NCBI RefSeq assembly: GCF_010015445.1
Contig: NC_053112.1
Location: 32,023,583-32,087,582, forward strand
Reading direction: 5' to 3'
DNA: 64,000 nt
Source: Perca fluviatilis
Lineage: Eukaryota; Chordata; Actinopteri; Perciformes; Percidae
Position 1 is the first letter of the stretch. Every line of letters begins with the position of its first letter. Of the stretch, positions 34,094-45,169 are shown one piece after another. The notes beneath the pieces were generated by a model, which made no database searches, was not told the DNA's origin, and saw nothing but the letters and a program-made list of their open reading frames with translations. The position numbers were made by a program, and so were the translations under genes.

Positions 34094-34985
34094 TCAGAAA
34101 GACAACAACTGACATCTCAGGGAATTTCACAGGGATGGCTAATCCAATGTGATCAGCGGAAGATTTTAATATTTAAATAGCTAGCAACGCACCAGAAGTT
34201 TCTAATTAAATTATAACTCATGCTTGAAAAGCAAAAGTGCATGTGTTGTGGGAGCTTAAATAATTCAGCCCGCCCTATATCTCGTCTTTCTGCTAACCCG
34301 GAGACAAATGGCACTTGCTAGGGCTTTTAGACAGGGGGCTGGCACTGTCAGAAACATGAACAACATCAGCTTGTAAAGGGCCTCACCCATCAGGGCCCAA
34401 ATCCAAACTGACTGGCCTCACTACTGAACACTGTTTCTAACCTAGGAATTAATTTGGTTAATTAATTCATTATTAATTACCTTAAAGGCCACACAACATT
34501 GGCACATTGTAAAAAGATGACAGGAAAGAAGCCTCTTCCTAATGAACTAGGGATGTTAATGAGGCGCCAGACAACTATGTTCTGGCTCCTCTCACTATAT
34601 CATCCTACCTGCTCGCTCCTATTACAAGTTTCCAGTGAAAAAAGTATCAGAAAAGAGTTTATTAATTAATACACTCTTGAAGGATATATGAGACGCTCAC
34701 AATATCCATGAGAAGCGTAAAATATTTAGGGTGGTAACATTCATATTAATGGCAAAATTACACATACATCTCAGAAATTAAATTAGAATTCGACCCAACA
34801 TTGATGGCAGAGTCATGTCAAGCATATAAATGTACTTATGGCTCGAGGATAGAATATCTCTGTACATTCATTATTATTTTTTTTTTCATCCACCAGGTAT
34901 CTTCGCTTTTGGCTACTCTGCCCTTGCGGCGTAATTCCAGAAAAGAATTACATTTTTGATGGAAACTAATTAGGCAGGCCTTTAC
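34090..34985. other. Non-coding; candidate conserved element at 34130-34640
   Basis: A unique block dense in TAAT/ATTA cores, for example 'ttggttaattaattcatt' and 'taattaccttaaaggcc'. It resembles vertebrate enhancer DNA next to the exon-like segment at 34986. Conservation is untested. Confidence 0.33.
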
Positions 34986-35069
34986 CTGAAATTCTTCCAG
35001 ACTGTTGCGTGTTCCTGGGTTGGGATGATGGTGGTATAACTTATTGAGGGGCACCAACTGTTCTAACTT
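34986..35069 (-). CDS. Candidate internal exon, 84 nt, unidentified
   Basis: Read on the minus strand, the acceptor is a clear polypyrimidine tract ('caactctccctctgttcc' then 'tgaacag') and the donor is 'gaatttcag|gtaaag', a good consensus. Exactly one frame is open: 28 codons beginning KLEQLVPLNKLYHHHPNPG, in phase 0 at both ends. The other two frames stop within nine codons. The peptide has no domain I recognise. It is phase-compatible with the segments at 57327-57449 and 60167-60264, which also lie on the minus strand. A single 84-nt open stretch is not improbable by chance; the splice context and shared strand raise it somewhat. Confidence 0.33.
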
Positions 35070-35548
35070 CTGTTCAGGAACAGAGGGAGAGTTGAGAGCG
35101 CAGGGGTCTGTTTCACAGAGCCTGTACTTTGCACAACAGAACAGGAGAGACTCTTATAAACAAACTCCAAAGAGACAGAAAGTCAATCACTCCACAAAGG
35201 CCTTTCAGTCTTTTTGACAAATACTAAAACCTGGTGTCATAGTGTCTTGCTCTGCCCTGTGAAGGAAAGTCAGCATTCACACGCATATGAGAAAGCCAGA
35301 GAATTACAATACAGATAGGGAAGCATATTTCTGCGAGAATAACAGTCCCTGCTGTGATTACTGCTTTGATGGTGAGTACACCTCAGACACATTTTGCTGA
35401 ATACTCTCAATTTTTTTTGCTTTACCTGTTCCTTTTTTCTTCATCTTTATTACCATGTGAGTGCACACACAGACACAACTGGCAGTGGGTGGTAAAGTGG
35501 TAAAGAGAGTGTGGGTGAGGTAGGCAGTATCATGATCTGAGATGATGA
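35070..35548. other. Non-coding, no gene recognised
   Basis: Unique sequence. A plus-strand donor-like 'ttgatg|gtgagt' at 35370 lacks a good acceptor upstream. Confidence 0.45.
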
Positions 35549-35618
35549 TATAAAACCGTCTGGCTGCTCCCGTCTCTTCTCTCGCTGGCAGTTGTAGAAA
35601 AGCCGCAGAGAATTTCAG
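35549..35618 (+). promoter_or_regulatory. Candidate TATA promoter with short first exon
   Basis: TATAAAA at 35549-35555 is followed by pyrimidine-rich sequence where a start site would fall (about 35575-35590). A donor-like 'atttcag|gtagga' follows at 35618/35619. Alternatively 35592-35618 could be a 27-nt microexon with acceptor 'ctctcgctggcag'. TATAAAA is frequent by chance in AT-rich DNA, so support is weak. Confidence 0.18.
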
Positions 35619-36885
35619 GTAGGAGGCAAGACGCAGACATGAGAGATGTGTCAGCTCCGATACAGTTCAACACAAAGGAGACCAAACACCACAAACTACC
35701 AACACAAATGTGTGTCTTGTCCTCAACAACAGGAACAGAAATGGAGGGTTGATTCCAGACTTGGCTCTAGGAAGGATGGGGCACGGGAGGGTGAGCTAAA
35801 CTTCGGGGTGTTTATTCTACAACTTGGCAAGCACTTTGAGAACATGGAACAAAGACGTGTGGTTCTGTTCTTTTGTGCTCACACAGCCTTTGGCCTCAGT
35901 CTTCTCAAGTCCCCAGTCATGACTGATGTGAGCCAGTCAAGACGTATGATTCATATAGCAACTACAAGAAAGCAGCAGAGTCCAACCCATGGGTCTCTCT
36001 CTGTCTCTGACACACTCTTACACACTCTGACACACACACACACTATACATGTATGCATGACTTTTTGAGCGGCCCTTTATGATTGTTATTATGAAGTTTG
36101 TAATTGTTCTGATCATAAAGAAATACCTTTCAAGAAGCTTCTTTTTCAGACTCGCAGCCTGATTAAAGAATGCATGATACTTCAGTGACAAGACTGTATT
36201 ATTAATTCATTGCAAACAGTGGAATTTGGGTGTGTTACTTTGAAAAATGTTCAAAACTGGCGGCCTGTAATAAAAGCACTGAGAGAAATTCCAACTCATT
36301 AACATTTAATCACAAAATTCTCTTTCATATGAAATACCCAATATAGGCTGTCAGAATCAATCAGGTGTCCAGAAAAAGGGAGATGACATGCCAAAAGGAT
36401 GGGGAATATGTCAATTGTGGCACTCACTGTTTCTTCTGGCTGTCATATTGCCAGTGCTGCCTTTAAGCTCACACTGTTAGGAAATGTGGCTCCGCAGTGC
36501 TGCTCTAAGAAGAAGAAGAAGAACCTTTGCCTGACAGGAGCCAGCACTGGATGTTGTGTCATCTCTTGGTGTAGGAGAGGTGTTCAAAGCCAAGGCTTCT
36601 GGGTAATGGGGTTCTCTGGGGCAATCAGGGATCTACAGGAACTCTTCAATCATAATTTTATAATTTGCCTGCTGTCCCGGGGATCCATGCCAGCACTCTT
36701 GCCTACACCTTCAACTTCACTCTTTGAAAGCCTGAGGTTTGGCCCTCATGTAAAGACTAGTTGTAGGGATGCAGAACAAGGATCAGTGATGGGGATGATC
36801 CACATTTCTCATGATGCTTTTGGAGCAGGGTAGAGGCAGAGAGCTGCTAAGCTAAGAGAACAAAGTTTAAAGTTGAGGGCATTGT
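35619..36885. other. Non-coding, no gene recognised
   Basis: Unique sequence. Two open frames of about 140 codons (35646-36068 and 36399-36833, plus strand) have unremarkable composition, no domain and no convincing splice sites, and I do not call them. Confidence 0.5.
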
Positions 36886-37139
36886 TTAAAAGTAGAGTCT
36901 GCGATTTAACTCAACGGCCAAACAGATATACCCCTCCCGTCAGTGCTCCTTTAGTGTAGTATTTACAGTGTTGTGCGGCTCGGTCCGAGCCACTTTCTTT
37001 TTACAGAGCCAGGGCTGTGTATGAACACTGAATTTTTTTTCAGCACACAGAGTGAACGGACAGCTAGCCGACAGTGAGGAGATATTTGTTGAATTTGACA
37101 AAAAGCGCACTGTATTAGAATCGCAGACTCCACCCTTAA
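36886..37139. mobile_element. TTAA-flanked MITE, 246 bp
   Basis: The element 36890-37135 is flanked by TTAA on both sides (36886-36889 and 37136-37139). Its ends are inverted repeats: left 'aagtagagtctgcgattt', and the right end reverse-complemented 'gggtggagtctgcgattc'. TTAA duplication is typical of piggyBac-type transposition. The body has no coding capacity. I recall this 'gtctgcgatt' family from other teleosts; the superfamily assignment is inference. Confidence 0.78.
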
Positions 37140-37389
37140 TTATCACAGTTATGTGATGTTAATGAAAAGAACATTAAGGGATGGAAAGGCTATGTATAAG
37201 AGCAATGAGAAAACATTTTTTGAAATGTATTTTAGCTTTTCACTATGTTGTTTAATTAATTTTTAAGCCTGTGTCACGCCAAACATTTGGTCCATCCAAC
37301 ATAGGATTTTAAGACACCTATATAAAAACAAAATATAACACATACTGTATATGAAGCCAAATAAAAGACATTACTTCATACGCATTTTA
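37140..37389. other. Non-coding spacer
   Basis: AT-rich sequence between two repeats; nothing recognised. Confidence 0.5.
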
Positions 37390-37768
37390 ACCAATACTTT
37401 TCCATGACTTTTTCATGACTTTTTGGCAAATTTCCATGACTATGTGTTCCTGAAAATGTCAGTCGACATTATACAATAAGAATAAAAATCTGTGTTAAAG
37501 TTTAGCCTCAGAGGTTTAACTATAAAATGAATGACAATTGATGTGGTTCATAGTGGGATTCATAATATCGATCCCTGAATAGAACGTTGAGGTTAAGACG
37601 ACGTGAAAATACATTTATTAATGACATATTATTATGCTGTGTTAAAAAAAAATGACTTTTCCAAAACTTTCTGGGTCTTTTTATGTTTCCAAAACCTTTC
37701 AAGGCCTTGAATTTGCATTTTTCAAATTCCATAACTTTTCCAGTTTTTTTCAAAATGTATGAACCCTG
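37390..37768 (-). repeat. hAT-like dispersed repeat with CAGGGTTCATACA end
   Basis: It contains repeated 'tccatgactttt' words on the left and ends on the right with 'aaatgtatgaaccctg', i.e. CAGGGTTCATACATT when read from that end. This terminal sequence is familiar from teleost non-autonomous hAT elements. The left terminus is not found, so the copy is truncated or diverged. Confidence 0.55.
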
Positions 37769-39285
37769 TTACTTACAATAGTATACATACAGCTGCATTA
37801 CATTACAGGTAATTCATTTTATTTAAATGTTCCAACAATATAGGCTTGTGAAATTTGTTCTTTCAGATATACAATATTGCCATGTTTGCAGTGATAGTAT
37901 GGAATCACCATATAGCGTGGTTCAACACTTGACATATTGTTTGTATATTGTTTATATTATAAATTGTTTATATATTGTTTCACAACGTTTCAGACTCACT
38001 GAGCCCCATCTGGCTTTTCTCAGAATTGCAGAATATGACAATGTTCTTTTGCATGTGATTCATCTGAATATTTATGATTTAGAAGTCAAACTGTCATGTG
38101 TGCAATTACACTACTGAAACTGCAACATTATTGCATTACTCTATTGCGACCTATCACAGGATGTTCTAAAAGTTGGTTTAAGATATGTTCAAGCTTACCG
38201 TATGATTGTACATGATGTTTGGGATTGCTCATTTTGTTTTTTCTTTTATCAACATCTCAAAAAGCTAATTCTGATTTTGATAAGACATTAGAATTACATA
38301 AATGAGTAATTTTTTTATCTCAACAGTTCATCAGAGGGTTACCATGAGGGGAGTTATTTTAGCACAACGCATCTATTTAATACACAAACTTTTCAGCGAC
38401 ATAAATGAGCTTCAATTGTATTGACTTTCAAAATGTGGTTTCTTCTTCTGCAAAAGTAGAGCTGCAATGTCTTTTTTTTAAAGCCAGAAGATGGAATACA
38501 AGTTAATTAAACCGCGACCCACTAGCTTCGACATTAGAAGTTAGCTCAGCACCATTTGTGCTTTGGTCATTACTTTTTTCACTTTTCCAAAGCATCTTGA
38601 ACATTTTGTGGCATGTTGGCCCAGATAACATTAGAAGAAACAGTATACAACTTTTTTTTTATCTGTGTCCATACAAATAAATTGCAAACAAAACAATATT
38701 TGGCTGTAAATGTACCCTGTGCACACAGCAAGTTAAAGGATTGATGAAGTAAGTGTGATTCTTACTGCCTCACTGAACACTGAAGGGTCATCTACTGTAT
38801 ATCTCAATAGAATCAGGGTTTTCTTTATAACTAGGGTCCTTCTATGTTAATTTCCAAATGCACCTTTTTGGTAAACAAAGCAATGGCCAAGCAAGACATT
38901 TTATTCTCAAGGTAAAAAAAAAAAAAAGCAACTGGCAAAGGATTGCTGCTGTCTTTTATCAAAATGTGATTTTAGTTTTTGAGTCAGTTATAGGCCAACA
39001 TTCTTCAGAGGGACAGGGGAGGGCTGTGCCAAAGACCTTTTGATGTTGCAGATTTAGCAGATTTACAGATTGATGTTGACAGAGGTCACACACCATTTAC
39101 TGATTTGCATCAGAATCAAGTTTGGTAAAAAAGAAGCTGAGAAGCATCTGGACTCTTAGTGATACTTTCAGCAAATGTGATGATTGATGGTGAAACATTT
39201 GCTGCCTTCTGTATCTGTCCCCACGGTGTTGCCACGTCCTGTGATTTTATGTTTTGACTTCATTGCCTTCATGTCATTCTGACAG
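37769..39285. other. AT-rich non-coding, no gene recognised
   Basis: Includes a short tandem of 'tattgtttatat' words (37936-37981) and A/T homopolymers. No gene is seen. Confidence 0.5.
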
Positions 39286-39311
39286 ACACGTCACTGCCTC
39301 TGGAGGGCGCG
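39286..39311 (+). other. Microexon-like segment, 26 nt
   Basis: A long pyrimidine-biased tract ending 'gtcattctgacag' precedes 26 bases, followed by a perfect donor 'gcgcg|gtaagt'. It is too short for reading-frame evidence. It is noted because both splice signals are strong. Confidence 0.15.
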
Positions 39312-39699
39312 GTAAGTACTGTGTCTGTGACACTATCAAAATGGAAAAGAGAGATTCAAACTGGAGGGTCTACAGGGACAAAGGAGTGACATTTTCTTCT
39401 TGCCTTGTGTGGTGCCAATTTATGTCTTCCTGTCCAACTGCAGCTATGCTTTAGTTGACAATGCAATTCTGTATCAATCCAGAGTGATTCTTTCCCATGG
39501 TGAATATTGCAGAGCTTCTACCCAAAGAATTGGGATAGGTTTAAAAACAGGAGGGAACACTTAAATATTGAAATGACAAAGTTGGGGAAGTTTTAGAATC
39601 GCTCAACACTTTACCACAGGCCTTTGTACATATAACTGATTTTCTAAGTTTATGTTGAGCAAATAATCAAGTGTTTCCTCATGTGTATGTGCACCGCAA

Positions 39700-40697
39700 A
39701 TTTTATTTTATGATAAATTTTTTACTTATTTTAAATTTTTTGAACACAACATATAGAACAAACAAATACAATCGAACAGGAACCAAAACCCTCACCCACC
39801 CCCCATGGTCTCGAGGAAAACAAAACAAACCAAAATACAAGAAAACAAAACAAAGATCACACCTTGCCTAGTCGCTCTCTTCTAGTTCTTGTGGTGTTGA
39901 GGTCATTAGGACTGATACTTGTGCTGCTGTGTTTCTCCATAGGTCTATAGTCGATGAATTGGCTTTGTTAATCCTTGCTGTAGAGAGCTCAAGCATAACT
40001 ATGTCTAGGAAGTACGGCAACCACTGTTTTATACAAAGCGAGTGGGGGGGGGGAGTCAACGCTGAGCCATTATTTTTTTGGTTACGGTTGAGCCGGCTAG
40101 CCAAATCTTTCTCTGTCTCCCAAGTAGATGTAATTTAGAGTCGTCATTAAGTAACAAAACAATCTGGTCAGTAGGGCTTAGATATCCTATCACATCAGAT
40201 AGTATTGATGTTGTTTTATTCAAAAACTCATGCACCTGTTCACAATCCCAGACCATATGTAGGAAAGTTCCAGTTTGTTCAGGTTGACAGAACATGCAAT
40301 AAGGAGTAGGAATGACTTTAGAGATGTACCTCTTCTGAGGAGTCCAATATGTCCTATGACATATGTTGAAGTGGATCTGCTGGTGATTTGGGTTCTTGGA
40401 ACAGTGGCAAATGTCCCAAACCGTCTCCCAATTAATTACGTTACCCTCAGGACTCAGGTCTCGCTCCCATTTCTTCAGTACTGGGAGTTGTCCTACAGAT
40501 ACTTGCATCAGTTTAGCATAAATCTTGGACACTAATCCTCTCACAGGGGAATCAACAAGCCATTCAATGATTGGGTGTGCCTCAAGACTGTTCCCCCATG
40601 GTACGCCATAATATTTTAGGGCTGATCTTAAGCGAAGATAAAGGAAGAAGGATGTCCTAGGGACTTCAAAGCTAGCTGTCACCAAAAATTTTTAAAG
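39700..40697 (-). mobile_element. 5'-truncated L1-clade LINE (ORF2 tail plus 3' UTR)
   Basis: On the minus strand the right part encodes the C-terminal region of an L1-type ORF2 protein (see 40056-40685). The left part is a short A/T-rich 3' UTR ending near 39700 in poly(A)-like sequence. The endonuclease and reverse-transcriptase domains are absent, as is usual for 5'-truncated insertions. No clear target-site duplication was found. Confidence 0.8.
40056..40685 (-). pseudogene. L1 ORF2 C-terminal domain, truncated and frameshifted
   Basis: A 209-codon open stretch carries the cysteine-rich motif of L1 ORF2 C-termini, C-X2-C-X9-H-X4-C (residues C130, C133, H143, C148). It is preceded by a TP..YISK segment and followed by a W-containing helix region (IWLAG...KKIMAQR). 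Upstream 'LPVLKKWERDL' is also typical. At the G10 run (40044-40053) the frame shifts; the protein tail resumes in another frame (about 39880-40043: SLCIKQWLPYFLDIVML). The N-terminal endonuclease and RT are missing, so it cannot be functional. It is probably fairly young, given a long undamaged frame. Confidence 0.8.
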
Positions 40698-40737
40698 TAA
40701 TTTAAAACTGGCCTTCATTTACTTCTTCTGTGGACTT

Positions 40738-40803
40738 CCATCCATCTATTATCTATACCTGCTTACCTGTTGCAAGGCAGCGGGGCGCTAGTGTCTATCC
40801 TAT
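40738..40803. repeat. Short fish repeat fragment
   Basis: 'ccatctattatctatacc' followed by 'gcggggcgctagtgtctatcc' resembles a fragment of a very common teleost repeat with CCATCCATTATCTATACCGCTT. It is only a remnant. Confidence 0.4.
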
Positions 40804-41109
40804 TTTAATGTTTAATTTTTTTAATCAGTGTTTATTCTGTCATACTGTCTAAGTTGTTTTGTTTGCTAATTCTGTAAGACTTTGGGCAATGACGTAAAAA
40901 AGAAAACACATGGTTTGAGAATAATAAGGAATGTGCAGTTCAGTGATTAAATGCCAATGCACTGCTGAGTTTGTTGTCTTTTGACCTGGGAGCTAGAGCT
41001 TGTAGTTTTACATTGTAGTTTTAATTGAGTTGATGACAACCAGAAGGACTCAGCCATATGAACCTCTGACCCAAAACAATGAGCTGACAACAGTTAAATG
41101 GTAAATGGG

Positions 41110-41215
41110 TAGTTTATAAATTGTAACTTGGAGTTTAGTGCCTTGCCCGAGGACACTTCGACATGTGGACAAACTGCCAACCCTGCAAATTAAGGGACCA
41201 CCAACTCTACATTCT
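41110..41215. repeat. Dispersed repeat fragment (CCGAGGACACTTCGACATG)
   Basis: The phrase 'ccgaggacacttcgacatg' and the following 'ctctacattctgagccacagc' match a repeat common in teleost genomes. Ends are not resolved. Confidence 0.5.
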
Positions 41216-41219
41216 GAGC

Positions 41220-41845
41220 CACAGCTTACTTATTGTAAATCCAGCAGTGGAAGTAAAGTGTATGGATTCAAGCCCCGTGTCAACAATCATCCACCCTGCT
41301 GAAATGCCCTTGAGCAAGACAAGGAAATCAGTGCAACACTAGGCAGTGTTGTAGTCAAGACCACCTAAACCGAAACCAAGTCATCACCAAGACCAAGACT
41401 TTGAGGGGTTGAGGTGAGTCAAGACCAAGACCAGACCAGACCAGTGCAAGTCCAACATTGCATGACACGATAACGTGGAAAATGCAAACCATAGGCACTG
41501 CTCAAATTAATTTGAAATTGATTCACCTCTTTTATTGCCATAAAATGTATCATGAGAAATGCCTTGATAAAATTATCAAAAGGCAGCTGTGGTCTAGACC
41601 GGTCTTGAAATAAAATCCAGAGTCCTCTTTATCTGAGACCGAGACAAGACCGAGTAAAAATGCGGCCGAATCCGAGACCCTGAAAAAGTGGTCTTCAGAC
41701 CGGTCTCGAGACCAAGACCGATCGCGAGTACTACAACACTGACACTTGGTACGCTGCTGTGTAGCTGACTGCACACTTTGAACTCCCTTTGGAAGAATAA
41801 ACGATTTCCCCACAGGGATCAATGAAGCCTCATTATTATTATTAA
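41220..41845 (+). mobile_element. tRNA-derived SINE, split by a hAT MITE
   Basis: The left part (to 41343) has a B-box-like 'ggattcaagcc' and 'gcccttgagcaagac'. The right part (from 41742) continues 'ggtacgctgctgtgtagctg' and ends 'tttccccacagggatcaatg' plus a short ATT tail. Together they read as one SINE/LINE-tail unit familiar from teleosts, interrupted by 41344-41741. The A box is degenerate. Confidence 0.55.
41344..41741. mobile_element. hAT-type MITE, 398 bp
   Basis: Both ends are the perfect 12-bp inverted repeat cagtgttgtagt. The flanking octamers are 'acactagg' (41336-41343) and 'acacttgg' (41742-41749), an 8-bp target-site duplication with one mismatch, as expected for hAT. The interior is rich in 'caagacc' and 'gagacc' words in inverted arrangement and has no coding capacity. 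Confidence 0.88.
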
Positions 41846-43476
41846 TAAACTAGAGTTTGGACAGATTGTGAACATGACTGTAACACAGACTAACCTACTT
41901 GATCTTAGTGAGAACTACAGGATCACACAACAGAGAGGCTATAGGTTAGTAGACCCTAGAGCTATGTGAGGGTGCTATTACAACTGGATGGGCTGTTGAT
42001 CTCTAATGGCTGTGTGCTGGGCTGTAATGGTGCTTGGAGAGAGTGGAAAGGAGAAAATAAGAAGAGGTAATCTCAGAAAATGCTGACCTCTGTGCCACAA
42101 AAAGTAGGTGGGAAGTGTTAACGGCTCTTTGGCACTACTCCAAGGTTTTCTTTATAACCTTTGGCCTTCTCTCTCCGTAGACTCTAGAGAGCAGACCTCC
42201 TCTTATCCACCTCCTGTAGTTACTACAGCCTTTTCACCGCCCTTATTTCAGGGCCAAATGAAATCAAAGATAAATCTTTTTCAGATACGCTCTTTGTTTT
42301 CCTCTGGCTGAATTTGTGGTCCGGCAATTTTTTGTTTGTGCCTTTATGTGTCTCCTTGTGACACACAGCTTGGAGAAAGTACTGAGATTTGAGTAGAAAG
42401 ACAAGTTTGATTGAAATTTCTGATTTCTGGAGATTTCAATTCTGGCCCAAATGATCAAATCTGTACTTTACTTTTTTTCTTAACTGCAAATTTCAGATGC
42501 AAACTTGAATCTACTAGACCAGTTTTAGAACTTCATTCACATTCATTCACTTTTTCAGAAACAAAAGCAGCAATGCAACATGGTAAAATATTCCCCTTTA
42601 AACTAAAAGTCTTGCAGTCAGATAAATAAGTATTAGCAGTAAACTGTATTTTAATAATGAAATATTACTATTCTGAAGAATGGGCTCATTTGGAGTGTTG
42701 AATTATTGATAATTTATAAGAAACATTTCAGTGTTGATTTCTGGTCCAGGTGTATTCTGTTGGGTTATTAATAAAAAATCATCAGATTTCATGATCTTCT
42801 CATTAATTTTCCTTGTAAAAACCTACAGCTGTCAAATAAAGAATATTACTTCTGACATGCAGTGAGGTATAAAGTGTCACAAAACAGAAATACTTGAGTA
42901 AAAGTGCCTCAAACTTGACGTGTGGTCTAGAAATTACAATACAGTGAATGTAGATGTGAATAGTAAAAAAAATAAAAATAAAACAGAGGTAAAATAAGAT
43001 ATAAAAAAATGCTAACAAGAAAAAAAGCTTAGCATTTGTATAAAGTATATAAAGACAGGAAAGACACAAAGTATCATTCTGGTTGGCAGAAGAGGACAAA
43101 TGACAGATGTCAGCTCTAAAGTTGGTGTTACCTTGTCACCAATATGTCGTGACCCACTCCCTCCCCTTCTACCTCTCCATCACACCTCTCCAGCCATTAA
43201 CGCAGTTAGGGTCCGGCCAGGGGAATACGCCTGCATTAGTACAGACAAGTCTGCTGGTGTGATATTGATGGTTGTCACTGCCTTTGGTTGTTTGGACCAT
43301 GACAGGACAGTCACACAGGAACATTTTCAGAGCAGTGGAATCACATAATAATACTTTAACCCTTTGGTTAGGATCTGATCGATGCTATGATTCAATACAA
43401 TCTTTTCTTTAACAGCAGTAAAACAGAGACACCGTGAAGATATCCGGATAAACAATATAAAACCAATGAGGACCCC

Positions 43477-43478
<2 letters not shown>
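41846..43478. other. Non-coding, no gene confirmed
   Basis: Unique sequence. A good acceptor 'cttctctctccgtag' at 42180 opens a frame of about 40 codons that runs to a stop without a donor; at most this would be a terminal exon, and I do not call it. Confidence 0.45.

Positions 43479-43518
<40 letters not shown>
43479..43518. repeat. (CA)20 microsatellite
   Basis: A CA tract of 40 bp preceded by a C-run. Confidence 0.97.
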
Positions 43519-43520
<2 letters not shown>

Positions 43521-45131
43521 TCTCCTGATTAAGACTGACTCAGTGCTTGCACACCTCATCAACCCTCAGCAACAACCCCCAGGAGAAAACAGGCCTCATT
43601 ATGCCAGAAAAAAAAAAACAATGACACTCAGTGGTAGCCGTGACTCTTTTGCTAACGGACGAGCCGAGCGGGGTAGAAGGAGGCAGATCTGAATCTGTGT
43701 GTAAAGGCTGGTACCGGGAGTGCACGAGCATGAAACCTGATGTGATAGCGTGCCTCGTGGGCAAGTATTATTCCAACTGTATATCATTAGCAGGGTGCGT
43801 TTTCTAATTAGCAATAGGGCAGAATAATGAATACAGCTCCATTAATCAAAAGGTAATATATGTAAAAGCACTGTTTTATGGCCGTAGGGAAGAGCGTGAA
43901 AGGTAGGAGAGAAAACACAAAAATGAGGTGGAATGTGAAAACAGCTATCATTGCCTTGCTGAAAAGAACATTGCTTTTCATATTCATTTACACACATCCT
44001 TTTATTCAATTTATGGTGCTTGCTCTTTGGATCCCAAATACTGGGGATTGGAAGTAGGGAGAGTCAAATGAGAAGGAAATTTGAGTCAGCACAAGCCCTT
44101 CTCCTTTATTCAAATGACTGTATAGCACCAATTGTTGTATTGCACTACTGTATAAGGCAGGAGATACAGTGTTTCATTTATCAGCAGGCCGGCCGGATGT
44201 CTTTGCCTCTTTAGAAAAATCGCCAAACTGTCAGAGGAAATTAAAAGGGATTTTAACGGAGCTGGAAGGTAATCAGATGTGAGTTTATGTCACGAAACAT
44301 ATGAACAATGGTGAGAATCTGATCATATTATCCACATTATATTAAACTGTGGAATGCTCACTACTTAAAAAGTCACAAAGAGGGCTGAAGTCAAAGTTTG
44401 AATCTGAAACCTTTCTTACAGTACTCTCACTTATGTCAGGCTCAGATGTATGCCTTGAAAGATAATGCTGATTCCAATCTATATTTTTCCTATTTTCCTA
44501 TCAAAAAAGCCAATGAAAAAAAAGTAAACCAACAATTAAAATTAGTTTTACGTCAGACGTCATTGTGTACATTTGATTTGGAGAGGCTGTTATGGACACA
44601 AGAACTCTTCATAATTAAGAAACAATTGAACTGAATTGAACTGTTCACAATAGAACAATGTAGAATATTCCATTAAGAGTCTTCCATTCAAGTAAATAAG
44701 TATTACCAATTAAGTGCGAGTGAGCATTTACAGCAGCAGGATGGTGTGGGATTGAGTCAAAATAAACTACAGTACTCAACAATGGCGGTCCAGAAAAATA
44801 CGATATATCAGGCACTGGATACACATTGTTAGTAGCATCAATTCATTGTTGGTTTGGTTCTTTTCGTGGCATTTTTGACAATAAGAAAAATAAAGAATAT
44901 CACCAGAGTTATGTTTTGCCTAGGATTTACATTTACTGATGAATATCAATCTTGGTTGAGCATACAGTGAGAGAGGAAATAAGAGAAACAAATGATAAAG
45001 ACAGAAATGATTTACTAAAATTATTAATCTCACCCATCTAGTATTATTTATCTATTGGTCTCTCAGAAGAGTGCAGAGGGAAATCTATGCACATGTGACA
45101 CTGTAGCTGAGGTGTTGGTATTTTAGGGATG

Positions 45132-45133
<2 letters not shown>
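43519..45133. other. Non-coding; candidate conserved element at 43780-44290
   Basis: The part at 43780-44290 is unique, with several TAAT/ATTA cores and no simple repeats. No exon is supported anywhere in the stretch. Confidence 0.35.

Positions 45134-45167
<34 letters not shown>
45134..45167. repeat. (GA)n microsatellite, 34 bp
   Basis: An uninterrupted GA tract. Confidence 0.96.

Positions 45168-45169
<2 letters not shown>

Noticed and set aside
36399..36833. 144-codon plus-strand open frame
   Set aside because: No domain; includes a Lys run from a GAA repeat; no promoter or splice support.
42181..42311. Terminal exon after a good acceptor
   Set aside because: About 40 open codons to a stop, but no recognisable peptide and no poly(A) signal tied to it.
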